This document shows positions 44,687 to 57,295 of a stretch of DNA of 64,000 nucleotides, one piece after another. How positions within the stretch are numbered: the first letter of the stretch is position 1; each line of letters begins with the position of its first letter. The stretch comes from Massariosphaeria phaeospora. Its lineage: Eukaryota > Ascomycota > Dothideomycetes > Pleosporales. The notes below the pieces were generated by a model that saw only the letters and a list, made by a program, of their open reading frames with translations, did not search any database and was not told the origin of the DNA. The position numbers were made by a program, and so were the translations under genes. The stretch spans positions 248,001 to 312,000 of the forward strand of contig JAADJZ010000026.1 in NCBI GenBank assembly GCA_011032825.1, in the 5' to 3' direction.

Positions 44687-46231
44687 TCAAGGGATCGTGT
44701 TGGTGCGCGCACGTTGCTGGGTCCGCGACGCAACCTGCCTCTTGACCTCTTCAGGCGCAGTCTTCATCGTGACTTTGAATGTGTCGCGCACACGGGTGCG
44801 GAGAAGGGATTCGAGCGCGCCATAGACGCCGCCCTCGATGCCGGTTTCGGCTGCGTTGGCGCCCTTGCAGTATCGCTCGGCGAACTTGTCGATGAGCTTC
44901 TCCACCTTGCGGAGCTCGCCGAGGACGAGCTGTGTCCGGAAGGTGTCCTCATCCTCACCCTCGAGCCTGAACTCACCAAGTGAGATCGGTGTGTAAGTAA
45001 ACGCCTCCATTTGGGTGTTGACTGGACTTTCGCCACCCTGTTGATTTACACCAGCGACAGCCTGGTACCAGGAGAGAATCTTGACAATGGTAAAGGCAAT
45101 GGTAGTTGAGAAATGCGGGTTCGCAGAACAAGGGCAGCCTAGCAAGACGAAGAGCTTGTCAACAGCAGACTTGTTGGTGGAGAGCACCGTGTCGAGTGTT
45201 GGGAGGCCGTTGGCGTTGCCATTGAAGTCGGTGGCCGTTGGCTGAGAAGATGGCGGCGCATAGAGGCTGTTCAGGGTAGAGAAGGCGAACTGAGTGCAAT
45301 CGTGTGTCTGGATAGTGGCCGAAGCCGGCGGGGTTGGCAGTGGTGCTGGAACCATCGGCGTAGGGGAAGCCATCATCTTCTCTTGGGCAAAGACTGGGAG
45401 GCTGGGCTCCGCCATGCTATAATATTGGGAGCCTGACATTGGTGGTGAATGAAGGCCATCCATAGGAGCGAACATCTCGGGCTGGCTCTGTACGCTCGAA
45501 GATCGAACATGGTGGCCTGCATATGGCGACTGTGATTGCGGAGGAGGAAACTGTGGGATGGCAGCGAACATCTCGGTAGGGCTCTGGAACATCATCTGGT
45601 CGTCGTTTGTTGACCACCCGTTGACGAAGGAGCCAGTGTCCGAGTGTGGAGAATAGCCTCCCTCGTACGTGTTAGCCATGAAGGCATCCTGGAAGTGGTA
45701 TTCAGGCGTTGCTGGGCCAAAGAAGAAAGGATCCGTTGGTTCTGGTGAGCTTTCGTTTGTGTAAGGCGCAGTTGTGCGGGGTATCATCTCAGGTCTGGGT
45801 CCAAGAGGTCCACACGAGCTTGCAGGTGAGACATCCCGCATGATAGAGCCGTCTGGGTTTCTGATCTTGCGTGGTTTCCCTAGCCTAGGACTACTGTGAG
45901 CTTCTCAAAGCAACAGCAGAGGAAGCTGTCACATACCTCATAGAAGGAGAATAGTTGCAGCAGATGCCCATGTTACCACAGCGGTGACATGTAGGCCGTA
46001 CCTTGTCGCACTTGACCTTGGAAAACTTTAGCATGCGTCCCGTTGTATGGATGAAGCCAAGTAGCTCACCTTTGCGCGGGAGCAGGCGTCACATGAAGCT
46101 CGCAACTTGCGCGGCTTCTGGTCGATGATAGGGCTGCTCGTTATCATGGCGGAGTGAGGAATGGATGACATGCTGCCAATTGGAGGAGATGTGGGACGAG
46201 CGGCGAATTGTTGGGGGACGGCTTGGAACAT
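44687..46231 (-). CDS. AflR-family Zn2Cys6 transcription factor
   Basis: Three exons, 46070-46231, 45937-46016 and 44687-45884; 479 residues. The zinc cluster begins LRASCDACSRAKVKCDKVRP with Cys at 47, 50, 57, 64, 67 and 73 (a seventh Cys at 74). CDACSRAKVKC is the AflR signature; AflR-type factors bind palindromes with CGG/CCG half sites. A basic linker (LGKPRKIRNP) follows, then a disordered Ser/Pro/Gln-rich region with aromatic residues, and a helical C-terminal domain (about 290-450; DCTQFAFSTLNSLY, LLGCPCSANPHFSTTIAFTI, SWYQAVAG) matching the aflatoxin regulatory domain family. No polyketide synthase or other pathway gene is in the window, so a biosynthetic target is not suggested by context. 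The gene stands alone inside 16.8 kb of otherwise gene-poor DNA, a setting more usual for developmental regulators. Confidence 0.9.
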
Positions 46232-49200
46232 GATGTGCCTGGATTGAGCAACTTGGTGGATGGGGGTCTGGAGGCTGTCCGGAGACCGGTATTATATATG
46301 GCGACGAGGAAGGAGACAGCAGCAGGGTGCAGCTCCAAAACGGCCAGGCCGGAACAGGAAACGATCATTCAAGGGACCCAGGGTGCATTGCAGGTGGGCG
46401 TCAAGCTGACGCTTGGGGGTTACAAGGACAGGGAAGGCTGCACGTCTTGCGCTGTTGGCTTGCTTGGACTGGGGCTGAGATCTTACAGGCCCTTGACATC
46501 CTTGATGCGGGCTAGCACGAGCCCTCTGGCCTGCAGGTCGAGGTGAGCACATTCACTGCCCGCCATGGCCGCCCCCGAGCAGCTCATGGGGAGGGTGGAC
46601 AGTGCACAGATCTTATCTCTGCGGCAAGCTCCTGTAGGGACCCAGGTCGTGCAGGATTCACGTCTTGTAGATCCTTCGGTTTGGCCATTTTGTTGATGTC
46701 CGGCCTCGAACCTCTGGAAGGAAACGGTCGTGACGGCGAGCCAGGCGGGTGGAACGCAGTTCTGGAAGCTGGCCAGCTCGAGGGGCCCGCATTCCATGCG
46801 CGAGTTCGCAGTATAGCCGGCTGCGTGAAGTAGATTGCGTCCACGAGGGGGGTAGGATAGCGTCCGCCTGCTCGGGACAGCCTTCTTCCCGTCGGCGTTC
46901 TCTCTCGCGATGAAAGGCGGCCACGCAGCGCCGCATCTAATCAGAGTGACGACAGTCCCGCCGTTACTCAGCGCGTGCTCAGCGAAGCCGTCGTTCTGGG
47001 GCGGCATGCAGCGCTGCCGCTGATTTGGTGGTGGTGGTTTGGGTGAGGACGCTGGGTCCTAGTGCTGACTGCCGCATCCGGCCCACGACACATATTTATA
47101 AACGGCTCTATACTGTACCCACCGCTCGAGGACCAGATGCAAGGCGACAGAGCCCTCCTCATGATGCTCGAGGACGCAGGCGGGCAATGCGCCCGTTAGA
47201 ATAGCACTTGCGCATGCAAGGGCCGAATGGCATGGCAGTGCGAGCCTCGGGCAGTAGCGTGCAACGTCACACAGAGCCGCCCTATACCGCAAGATGAGGC
47301 TGAATCGAGAACGAGGGTGAGAAAGGGCCGTACGCAGCCCCATTGGCTTGGTGCGAGCAGGGCAGGACTGGAAGAGTTGTACGACGGTCAGCTCGGCTGC
47401 TCTGGAGACTGGCAGTCTGACCATGGCACAGTGCGCGGCCAGTACCAGAGGACAGTGCTAGGTGGATTGATGCTGTGTGCAGCAAGGCGTTGTGGTGGCC
47501 TCTCCAGGCTGGTCGTCGGGTGCTGGTGGGGTCCAGGGACGGGACTGGGACTGCAGGCCCTGCTGCGCTCAGGCTGCCTCACCTCACCCATCTCATCGCG
47601 CGAATAGAAACATCGTGGGTTGCTGCAGGTGGTGTTGATGCTCAGCCTCGCTCTCGAGAGTGTCCTCTGGCGGCGGGCGGCTGGCGCTGCATTGGCGCCG
47701 CCGCTAGGGGCCGCAAATAGCAGATTAGCAGATTAGCAGAGGCATACTCGCGGGCCTCTGGCACCGTTGAGATGGAGGTGGAGTCGGCGGCGGTTGAAGT
47801 GCAAGCCGCGCGAGGTAGAGCGTGCAGCACGTCGGCTGTCCAGGCTGCTGTCGCGTTTAGCACGGACGGGCAGATGAGGGATGGATGGATGTACACAGTA
47901 CATACAATGCGAGGGTAGACGAGACGAGACGAGAGGTGCGCTGCAATTCGCAAAAGTGCGCCGGGTCGCTTGCCCGTTCGGGCTAGCTATCAGGCGCTTG
48001 GGGCAGCAGCTCTTTGCTGCCTTGGCGCGCTGGCGCCTGGCTCCTACGTCGACGTCGGAGGTCATCGCATCGCATCGCCAGACGGTCGCGCAGCCTGCCA
48101 TCACTACGCAGCCCGCCATCACTACGCAGCCCGCCATCACTACTGAGCACTCAACGCCAGACGCCAGCACTCAAATCACGCCCCGGAGGCCTGTCCGTCG
48201 CGACGCCTCGCCCGCAGCAGTTAGCCAGCGCGCAAAAGCTACGGTAGATCACGGCTGCCGCTTTGGGCCCCAGCCGGCATCACTTGCAAATCCTGCCATC
48301 CTCCCATCCTCCGCGTCGCGACTCGCGCACATAGCTCTGATCTGATCGCCGCAACTGCCGCCGCGCCTTGCTGGACGGCGGGAGCACCATATTGTTTCTT
48401 CTGATCGAGAAATCCCCCGACCCTTCGACTTTCGTTGCAGCAGGGCCCGGGCCGGCCGCCCAACCACCCATCCTCCCAGCAGTCTAAGACGTAGTGCAAA
48501 CGGCCGTCACGGACTTCGCCCATCTCTCACACACACTGCTAGGAGAATTAAATTATGAAACAGGCTGCCTCGCTCGCTGCACCGCGCTGAGTGGCTCGCG
48601 CTGAGCTCGGCTGGCTGTATCTCTAGAGTAGTGTGCATCAACTCCGACGTCGACGTGCCCCCGCCCGAACCACTGCCATTCGCTGCTCGTTGCCCTCCGT
48701 GGACTGTGGGCTAGCATCCAACATCTGCATGTGGTGAACGTATGGCGTCAGAGAGCTGTCCCATGATATTGAACGCCTGCTAGTACTGGTGCCCTCCGAC
48801 ACGGAAGTCGATGCACCATGACACGCAAAACCTCTAAGCTGCATCTGCACCGCGCATGCTCTGAAGTGGGGGAACCGACCCTGAACCGACATGTTAAACG
48901 GTGTGGAGCAACAACGTGCAAGACGGAATGCTTGTCTCCCGCCTGAACCTAGTCATACGGCCATCGACTGACCTTTGCCTCAGATGGAAAAGCTCCGGTA
49001 GGTTGCTGCTACTGCTTCTAAGCGTAGGAATGGCTTGAGCACCTAGGCGGTAAAGAGCAGACTAGACACCGTGGATGGCACGTAGTCGGCGCCGGTCGCG
49101 TGTGGGTGGCACGTAGCGGCGGTACTCCTACTCTCTAGAGTGGTGACATGGACAGACACCATGCAGCGAGTTATGCCTTTTGTAGTAGTCCATCTGGAGG

Positions 49201-51464
49201 CTTTGTTTTCGGATTGTAACCCCAAGGCTAGCCGCCGCTTTGCTCAACCTTCCGAGAAGCTTCGATTATACCGGGTGAAGTGATGAGGGGTTTATCCTGC
49301 AGGTTGACGATGAGAGGCTATCTACGGAGTACTCCGCCGAGTACCCGGAGCCCACGATATCTTCCTGACGTTTTCATGAACCTTTTTCGTGAACCTTTTT
49401 CATATCGACCCTCGCGGTTCTAAAGCTCCGGATGGCAGCAAATAGACCTATGCCTGCATTTGGCTCGTCTTTTAACGCCCAGGTGCACTGTAGTAGCAAT
49501 TGGTGTAGACTATTAGACCGCATGTGGCAGGTACCCAGAGGTTGCAGCTAACGTCTTCATGTCCGTACCGCGGTATGCAGATACAACGACATGTCTCCAA
49601 TACCTACCCAGATTTGCCCAACCAGCCACCTTATCGTCGACACTTCATGCCGCTCCAAGCGTTACAGTCGGCGTGGGATATGCGGGCGCGGATAGGTACA
49701 TGTGGTGGCATGGAGACGATTTGCGGGGTCCAGTCAGGGTTGAGTGCTGGCGCATGCGCGCGGGTCTGATAAGTCGCTGGGCGGAAACAGGGCTCGTCGT
49801 GGGCTCCGATGAGCAGCGATGGTCCCAGAGCGATTGCACGCCGTCGGTGGCGTGGACAGGCCATGGTGTTGGTTTCTGGCAAGCGGGTCGGCTGGGAACG
49901 GGCCTCGCGTTAAGCATCGCGCACGTGCAACAATCTGCCGAGTACGGGCGACGCGGCTCCAGGAACCAGCTGCTGACAGCACGCGGTGAGGCGCGCTTCT
50001 CGTGAGGGTTGACAGCAGTGCTTGCAATGAGATGGCGCAGAGGGGAGTTGATCCGAGGGTCCGTTTGGCGTCGCGGTGGGTGTCGATGGAGAGCAAGCGT
50101 GGGCGATGGCACCACCGCGTGTTTTCGGACTCCGAAGCTGCCCAGCCTGCCAGGGCAACGCAGGCCACGGTCAGTGGCTAAGCCGGTAGAAGTCGTGCTG
50201 CGCGCCCATACGTAACCATGCTTTTGCATGCGTTCGCTCCTTCTCGATTCGATCCGGTCGCTATTGCCTTGCTGCGAGGATCAACAGATGATGCATTTCC
50301 TGGTGCCAGAAACACCCTCTTGGACTGCTCGCGAGCGCTCCGCTATCTTCCAGCTCTTCCTTTCATCATTCATCCGGAAACCAATTGTCTCGCGAATCTT
50401 TTGCCTTTTCCGACTTCCGCCCAGGCCATCTCATCCCACTTGTGCTCTCCAGACCGGCATCGTGTGTCCCGCAGTGCCCGAGTGGCTATGTTTAGTAAAA
50501 TTCTCCGTCGGCCTCGTCCGTTTCATGTAAGCTGCGATCGCTGTGGCATGGCCCTGAAACGACGCGTACATAGCAGGGGTGTGCTCAACCTTTGGTCTGT
50601 GTTCTTGATGGCCAACTCCGCGCTGGCGTAAGAAGTGGAGGTCGCGACCTGATGCAGCCGTAAAGCCCGTGTTTCAGGCGAGAAGTGGTGAACGATGCAG
50701 CCCTAGCCCAGGTCAGATCTGGCCATTCCAGCCTTACCCGTGAGGCGCCTGGAAGTGGCAAGTTTGCGCGAAGGAGCAGTACGGCCGTCCGCCACCACGG
50801 TGGAGCTCGGATACGAGTCAGACGTAGTTTACCTTAATTCAAACGTCCACCCTCCTTCACCCCATCAAACAATCTCGCTGTCCGACACCATGTTGATCAA
50901 CGCGGACTACCAGCTGTAGAACACCGTTGCGGTCGTACCCTCGGGCTCATATGGGTTTTCTAAGGACGGGCGCTCGAGTAATTGTCCGCAGGCAGGTTTG
51001 AGTAGCCGAATGGGGATAGCTAAGAAGTGCGGAACCGTCCAGTATCTCTCCGTAGTCATCAAACGAAGCTGAAATGATGATGATGGTGGTGGTGGTGGTG
51101 GTCGGCGGAGCGGCGCGTGAAGGGAGTGGCCGGGAAACACAGAAAAGGCTGTGAAGAACAGTGGCTCTGCTTTACGCTGGGTAGTGGACTGTCAAGTACT
51201 ACGTATTCCTGAATGGGCGGGAGAAAGCCGGGTAGTGTAGTGGGGCGTAGGTGTCGGGCCGAGTTGCCAGCCCATAGGCTCTATCTTCTTTGGAACGCTT
51301 GACACCGCTATTGGTACCAAGTCGAATACAGCGCGCTGGTCGTGGCAGCGCAGGGTGAGGGCGTGAGGAAGCTTTGGACTGCAAAGCGCTGGTGTCCGAA
51401 GGTGGAAGAAGGTCGAGTGAGTTTACGGCATGGCAGTTAGTGATATATCTATCGGATATTAGTA
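46232..51464. other. Gene desert, 5.2 kb upstream of the AflR-type factor
   Basis: No gene can be supported. Open frames of 60-190 codons on both strands look like shadows of GC-rich non-coding DNA. It may be a long regulatory region or 5' leader for the AflR-type factor. A three-copy 18-base repeat is at 48091-48144 and a short GGT run at about 51086-51102. Confidence 0.5.
48091..48144. repeat. 18-base tandem repeat, three copies
   Basis: Three consecutive copies of CAGCCCGCCATCACTACG with one or two base changes. In the upstream region of the AflR-type factor, about 1.9 kb from its start. Seen directly. Confidence 0.9.
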
Positions 51465-52046
51465 TTACTGTGCCTCTTGTAATCTGCGCTGCACGGGGGA
51501 TTCGGGTCGTAACTCTCGCCGTTGCGTCATGATCTCAATCCAGCCGCTGTCGAAGCGTAGGTGGGCAGCGACGACCGACTGTGGGAGACCGCTGAAACTT
51601 CTTCCTGTCAGCGGGAAATCTACTCTGTATATATCTACGCCCGAGTAGCTTCGGTCGTCGTGCCAATAACCGGATATTGAACTCCGGGCGGACATCCGGC
51701 AATCGGCGTTTTGGCTGAGGCTGAGTGGGCGACCACTTGGAGCACCACCATTCACATGTTCGATTGAGAGCGGACCTGATACCAAAGATGCCGGCTTGTG
51801 TGACGATCTCCAGGGATATAGAGTAGTATCAAGTCTGCTATGTGAGGCCTAGGCGATTGATGGACCACTCAGGACAGCAGTTGACGCTGACATCAGCTAC
51901 CTCCAGACGCAGCTCACTCGTCTCAGTAAGTTGACCGATGGCTGGATATTCTAGATCTGGGCCATGCAGCTAGGCGTTTGTGCTCAGGACCAGAGTGGTG
52001 GGATGTTCACATCTTTCCAGTAGTGACCCCACGGTTTTGGAATCAT
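51465..52046 (-). CDS. Probable small gene or gene remnant, function unknown
   Basis: Tentative three-exon model: 52011-52046, 51901-51969 and 51465-51848; 162 residues. The last exon is the strongest part, an open frame with normal codon use for this genome encoding a mixed alpha/beta-like sequence including SGYWHDDRSYSGVDIYRVDF and SVVAAHLRFDSGWIEIMTQR. The middle exon (HGPDLEYPAIGQLTETSELR) joins it through a 52-base intron with GTAGCT and CTAG ends, and the first exon (MIPKPWGHYWKD) through a 41-base intron, short for this genome. The middle exon could also read through its donor as VADVSVNCCPEWSIN before a stop, so the structure is unsure. No family recognised. It lies 345 bases downstream of the MSH5 stop on the same strand. 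A decayed gene is a fair alternative. Confidence 0.35.
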
Positions 52047-52391
52047 CTCCAAAATGACTGTTCAGAGTAAAGAAGAAGAACACTCTCAGTATAGGGTTTT
52101 ATTTAAGAAGCCGCCGAACTTTGCTAACTGTTCATGATTTCTATCCCCATATTGGCAAATTATGTACCTTCGAATTGTTATACCTCTTCCCTCACAGAAT
52201 ACTCTTTCATAGACATTGTAGACTGATGTCGAATGCAAGCCCTGACTGAACAAAATTACAATGGTCTGCGTTATGCATCATTTGCTCATGTGCTTTACCG
52301 GTGGTTGAAAGCCGAAGCCGGAAATCATTGAAGGATTGAGGGGGTTCGTAAAAGGTGTCTCGAAAGGATTTCGGAGTTTCCTTGATTTGAT

Positions 52392-55300
52392 TCACCATCG
52401 AGAGTCTGTTGTCGTAGATACTGTTAAGATGTCCTCCAGTGTGGTCTTTGGGTCTAGATGCACGTCCGCTTCGAGAAAGTCTCGGGCAATCTGCTCCTAG
52501 AATGATGTTAGATATTGCAAGACTTTGTGGCCCAAAAACGCACCGCCTCTTCGAGTTCCGCAGCCTCGGAGTCTGGCATTACTGAACATGCAGCGACCAG
52601 ATCTTCTCCTCTCGCTGCGAGCAGAATAAGCTCTTCTGCTCGCTGAACGATCTCTGGTGGGACCCCATTTAGAGCAGCACAACTATACGCAGATTAGCAT
52701 TAGTCATGGTCATGTGCTAGTACACTCCTACCAAGTACCGAAGCTTGAAGTACTACGACCATCTTTGAAGCTTAAAATCAGTCAGCGGATATTTGTTGCT
52801 AACCTCTCCCTCAGGTAGCTTACTTGTACACATACGTGATCTGGTCTTCGACCGCGGAGGCCTCAATATCCACACGTACCTCCATATGGCCAAAAGCAAG
52901 AGCAGGTCTCGGTTTTAAAAGTCCCGTTTCGAAGATCTCTATATGCGATTAGCCACCATTAGAGCCGGGAAATGGGTAACAATACCATGGAAGTGGGTGG
53001 CACCCACAACCTTTGGACGATGTGGCCCAAGATTGAGTAGGTGCTCAAATACAGCGCAGGCTAAACCAGCGCCGTCACTCGAGTCAGTGCCTTTCCCGAA
53101 TTCATCGATAATCAGGAGACTTCTTCGTGTTGCCAAGCTCAAAGCCAACGAGATCTGCTGGAGGTCAATCATAAATGCACTCTGAACACGCGACACGGTT
53201 TCCCGCGTCGTGACCCGGGAGAGTATCTTGTCGGTGATTCCAATTCTTGCGCTCTCAGCGGGAACAAAACTTCCAACGTGGGCCATGTAGACAATCAGAG
53301 CTACTTGTTTCAAATACACACTCTTTCCGGAATAATTGGGCCCCGTTAGAAGAAGTGTGCTCGGAAACCGGTCCTGAGTGGATGCGTAGCTAGCAAAGGA
53401 ACTGGTAGGTTGGGTGCTCGGGTTCCCAGATGCGCCACTATGCTCAGATTGTGAGTCGTCTCCGTGTCCGCCAACGAGCGTTGTGTCGTTCGAGACGTAG
53501 GAAGGTACTGTCAGCTCTTGAAGTATGTGACTATAACCTGTGTTAGTATCGCGTGCTGTGCGACATATGTGAGCCAAATGAGACATACCGGCCGCCCTTG
53601 ATGTGGATGATGTTCTCCCGAGTTATACGAGGTCGACAAAGTTTGTAGCGCTCAGCCCCTTGTGCCAAGGCTAGTAAACTTTTTAGGTTAGTCGCTGTCT
53701 CGATATAAAGACTCCTAGAATACTAACCTATCTAGCTCACCGCAGATATCGGATATTGTCGTCAGGAGAGCTTCATACTGAAGAACGAACTGAGCAAGTT
53801 CGTGGCTTATCTCTATTTCTCGATCTGCAATTATGCCGTATAAATCACCGAAATGGTCGTCCATCTCCCGCATCTCGCTATTCTTGAAGTACACTTGCTC
53901 CCTATAGCTCGTTAGCCATTGTTAGTTAGGGAGGTGGAGAAATCTCACTCTGTAGAGAACATTCGCTCCCACGGATTCTCGAACCCTCCATCATATACTG
54001 CTTCGCCGGTGGCAGGATCGAAAGGAACGGTGGCTAAGAATCCAATTTGCGGAAAGTAAAGCACGTTGAGAGACTCTTTCGTCCCAGAAGGAACCTTCTC
54101 GGAGAGCTTTCTTGCGACCTGGCCCAGTAAGTCATCTAATCCATCAAATGTCCTCTTCATGGCATCCAGTTCTTCATCGACCCCTGGGAGGATGATGGTA
54201 CGAGATTGTTGAGCCGATTTCTCGAAATCAACCTTATATAGTCAGAAATCATGATAAGAGACACGAGGAGCACACCTACAATCTCACTAATGCGTCTTCC
54301 AACCTGGGCTAGATGATAGCCTTCAAACTTCTCGAAAACCTATATCATGGTGTTAGAGTTATACAAGGGAAAGCAACATGCCTGTTGCCGCCGCTGGAAA
54401 TAATTTGGCTTTGATCAGTCACCTACCTTATTCCTAATAGCCAGGGTTTCTGCGCCGATCATGTCCTGAAAGGTATCTTTAATCTTCAGAGCATGATATG
54501 CGAACTGGATTGCATGATTAGTATACTTTACTGTCTGCGGTGACCGATCAACTTACTTGGCGAACACTTTTCCAAGTACTCTTCGAGAAGCCACCATCCG
54601 TACCGGAGCCTCCACCAACGCCTTTCCTAAGATCTCTTAGTGTTACGCGCATGTTCTTGACAGTCTTCATATTCTTGACAAGAACATCCAATGTTGCTGC
54701 GTTCTCGGGGCGCACAAACATGCTCACAGTGTCAAGTCGCTCGTTGATAACGTCGGGGTTCAGACTGGGTCGAAGAAAATACTGCCGAAGCAGATATTTT
54801 CCTTGCGGTGTGCGCGCAAGGTGATGGAACAGACCATACACAGAGAGACCCTCCTTTGAACCGGATGAGGCTTTTGCGGGGCCCTGGTTATGGGAATTCG
54901 GATGTGACTCCAACTCCAATATCTGTAAAGAGTGGAGTGTATCGGCATTGATAAACCTGGTACTGGTTAATAAGGCCAAAGCCATATGATCTGAGCTTGC
55001 TCCCTCAGACTTACATGGTATCTCGGAGACTAAACATCTCCAGCGTTGATATACGGAACATTAGATGGGCAGCTTGATCACCAGGGAGATAGGCAGCCGC
55101 ACGGCGGCGTTGTAGGTACGAGATCAAGGCTCCAGCGCACCCGACCTAAATGTCGTTAGAGCCACACGTTTACTCGACGTATGTGTCTAACGTACTGTCA
55201 AGCGACTCTCCATGTCGACCCACCCAGCAAGTCGCAGTAGCTGTCCCTGCCGATTCACGCCTTCATCGTCATCGAGACCCTCAGCAGCCACCACATCACC

Positions 55301-56052
55301 TGGGACAACGAAGGTGACCTGTGGACCATCTTCTTCTTCGAACTTAAGGCTCGCAAGCTTGCTCCTCGCGGCATCGTACGAATATTCCGACGATGGGCGG
55401 ATCTCAAGCAGGAATGGGAGCCGAAATTGATCATCTGTAACTGGTCAGTCTTCAAGGACAAACAGTCTATCTGACTTACTGTGGCCGTTTTCTGAGGCGC
55501 CACTCCTGGCTTCTGGATCCAGTCGATCAATCACAGTATCGTCGATCTTGGTGGAGACAAGAATAACAGTTGGCTCAATGTACAGCCTCACTATACAGAA
55601 GTCAGTTTGCAGTAACTGAAGGCGAAAGATTATCTCATACATGCATCAATTACGTCAATGCCGCCGAATTTGGCGTCTTCCATGAAATATAGCTTCTCTT
55701 CCCGGGCAACGTAGTAACAACAGCCTACTGTATCCGGATTGCGCAAATCAGCCGCCATAATTACTTCATCGAGTGCGTCGACGGATTCATCGCCAGCGTC
55801 AGAGTGGCCACTCTCAGGAAGTGGGTTGAGAGAATGCTGAGGCGCGCCTCCATTGCTGATGCGCGGCGTGCGAACCCGAGTTCGAGGGCGAGTAGAACCT
55901 GGGATTGCAGCTGACGTAGAGCGTGAGTCGGAGCGATGTGAAGCACGATGAGTAGAGCTTCGTTGGCTAGTGCGGCTACTTTGAACTGATGAGCTTGAGG
56001 TGCGTCCGCTCCTCTGACGGAGGGGCAATTTGAATCGTGCCTTTGGCGGCAT
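52392..56052 (-). CDS. msh5: Meiotic MutS homologue MSH5
   Basis: Fifteen exons: 55641-56052, 55480-55590, 55196-55434, 55015-55145, 54557-54956, 54427-54504, 54280-54339, 53949-54232, 53728-53901, 53589-53678, 52986-53530, 52824-52938, 52732-52770, 52544-52682 and 52392-52496; 973 residues. MSH5 pairs with MSH4 to stabilise recombination intermediates for crossing over in meiosis; it does not repair mismatches. The first 110 residues are Ser/Arg-rich and disordered. The core and lever domains follow (about 115-620), then the ATPase: Walker [28 protein letters not shown], the Walker B region [20 protein letters not shown] and the GATHFHEI switch. VGSFVPAE and IDEFGKGT with these flanks point to MSH5 rather than MSH4. 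A Ser/Gly-rich insert of about 40 residues precedes Walker A. The C-terminal helices are complete. Intron lengths are 45-87 bases and every junction is in phase. Confidence 0.93.
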
Positions 56053-57295
56053 TTTCAAGGTGTTGAAAGTCTTGAGACGTGAAGTGAGGTTCGAAAGGCT
56101 GGGTTGAGTGCGCGACAAGGTTCAGGTGGAAGTCGCGACAGGACGCGTGCCTTCCTACCCACTCGCAGCACCTACTTACTTCGCTTCGCTCAGTAGCTAG
56201 CGACGGGGTCATTGGGGCGAGTATAGGTAGTCTGCGACCTAGCTGCGTGTTCTTCAATTTCTGCAGAGCGTCCCGTGCTCTTACCATGTCGTCCGCCAAT
56301 GTCTTCCCATGGCGGCTCTGCAGGGCCTCGAGAAGCTCTGCGGCTTCGAAGGTACCATAGTGCACGCCGCTGTGCTCATAGAAGCGCTCAGGTATCAATC
56401 CATACTCATGTGGAATACCGCGAATAACAAAAGAGAACATAGTGGGCACCCTCTCATCGCTCAGCCATCGCTGTAGATTGGGTGTGTGGCACGAAAAGCC
56501 ATCTAACCCAACAGACACAAGGACAGGGCGTTGGGAAGGCATGGCCTTGCTCGCTGCGACGATGTCATCCGTGACAGCGTGCGAGAAGCTGTATGCACCC
56601 TCGTGGTGAACATTCCTGGTAGTTGCAGGCATGTTTGTATAGTCCATGTCGGGAACGAATTTTGACGGGGTATGGTACGCAACGTGCAGTACAGCCGCTA
56701 TTCATGGCGCTCTTCACCTGCTCGCATGTTTCGACCCCAGCCTGGGATCCCTTCTTCCAGCGTCTTTCGTTTTGAGAACCATCTACCAGGAGGATCGCGA
56801 GGACCCCGTGCAAGAATGATGAGAGATGGCACAGTGGTCGTGCGGTCTAAGCGAATTCGCATGGTATTACGGGTAGGCCTTTCAGTAGCGGTGACATGTG
56901 GCTCGCGACGAGGGACTTTGCCGAGAGGTATCCATGGCTGATCTCCTTCGCAATACGCCTCGTGTAAAGCGAGGGCGTATAAACTCATGAAATGAGCGCG
57001 GCACCCACGCGAGCACATATACAGACCTGGACATAGGTTAGCTAACTGTATATGAAAACAAGAAACCAAAGGCTTACTCCTGGCTTCTCCTTCATGGGCT
57101 CTGGAATGTGCGAGTATCGCAAGTTTTTGTTTCATATCGACAACCGAGCAGATCACGCCATGAACAGACGCATACCCCCTCGGGATACTCGAAGGCACAT
57201 AAGTCCATAGAATGAACTGCAGCCGCACCGTAACTCGCGAACAAGTGACTGCATTTGGGGACAGGGCAGCAAATCTTAGCGGACCCATCCTCCAT
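55976..57295 (-). CDS. Unrecognised protein with two Cys/His zinc-finger-like motifs
   Basis: Tentative four-exon model: 57189-57295, 57078-57100, 56787-57026 and 55976-56697; 363 residues. Exon 1 has a finger-like CCPVPKCSHLF...HSMDLC and exon 3 a second, YMCSRGCRAHFMSLYALALH followed by EAYC; both fit C-x3/4-C-x12-H-x3/4-C. A middle part rich in Arg, Thr and Pro follows. The large last exon (LVSVGLDGFSCHTPNLQRWL, then a helical charged region) is clearly coding-like. The stop at 55976 lies 77 bases inside the first exon of MSH5, in another frame; if a GTAAGT donor at about 56180 is used, the true end may differ. The donors GTATCC and GTAGAT are weak. No function inferred; nucleic-acid or protein binding is possible from the fingers. 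Confidence 0.5.

Noticed and set aside
44687..46231. Secondary-metabolite gene cluster around the AflR-type factor
   Set aside because: No polyketide synthase, peptide synthetase, P450, oxidoreductase or transporter gene occurs within the flanking deserts.
46483..47007. 174-codon open frame just upstream of the AflR-type factor, same strand
   Set aside because: No domain, no splice link to the factor, and overlapping frames of similar length on the other strand; better read as promoter or leader.
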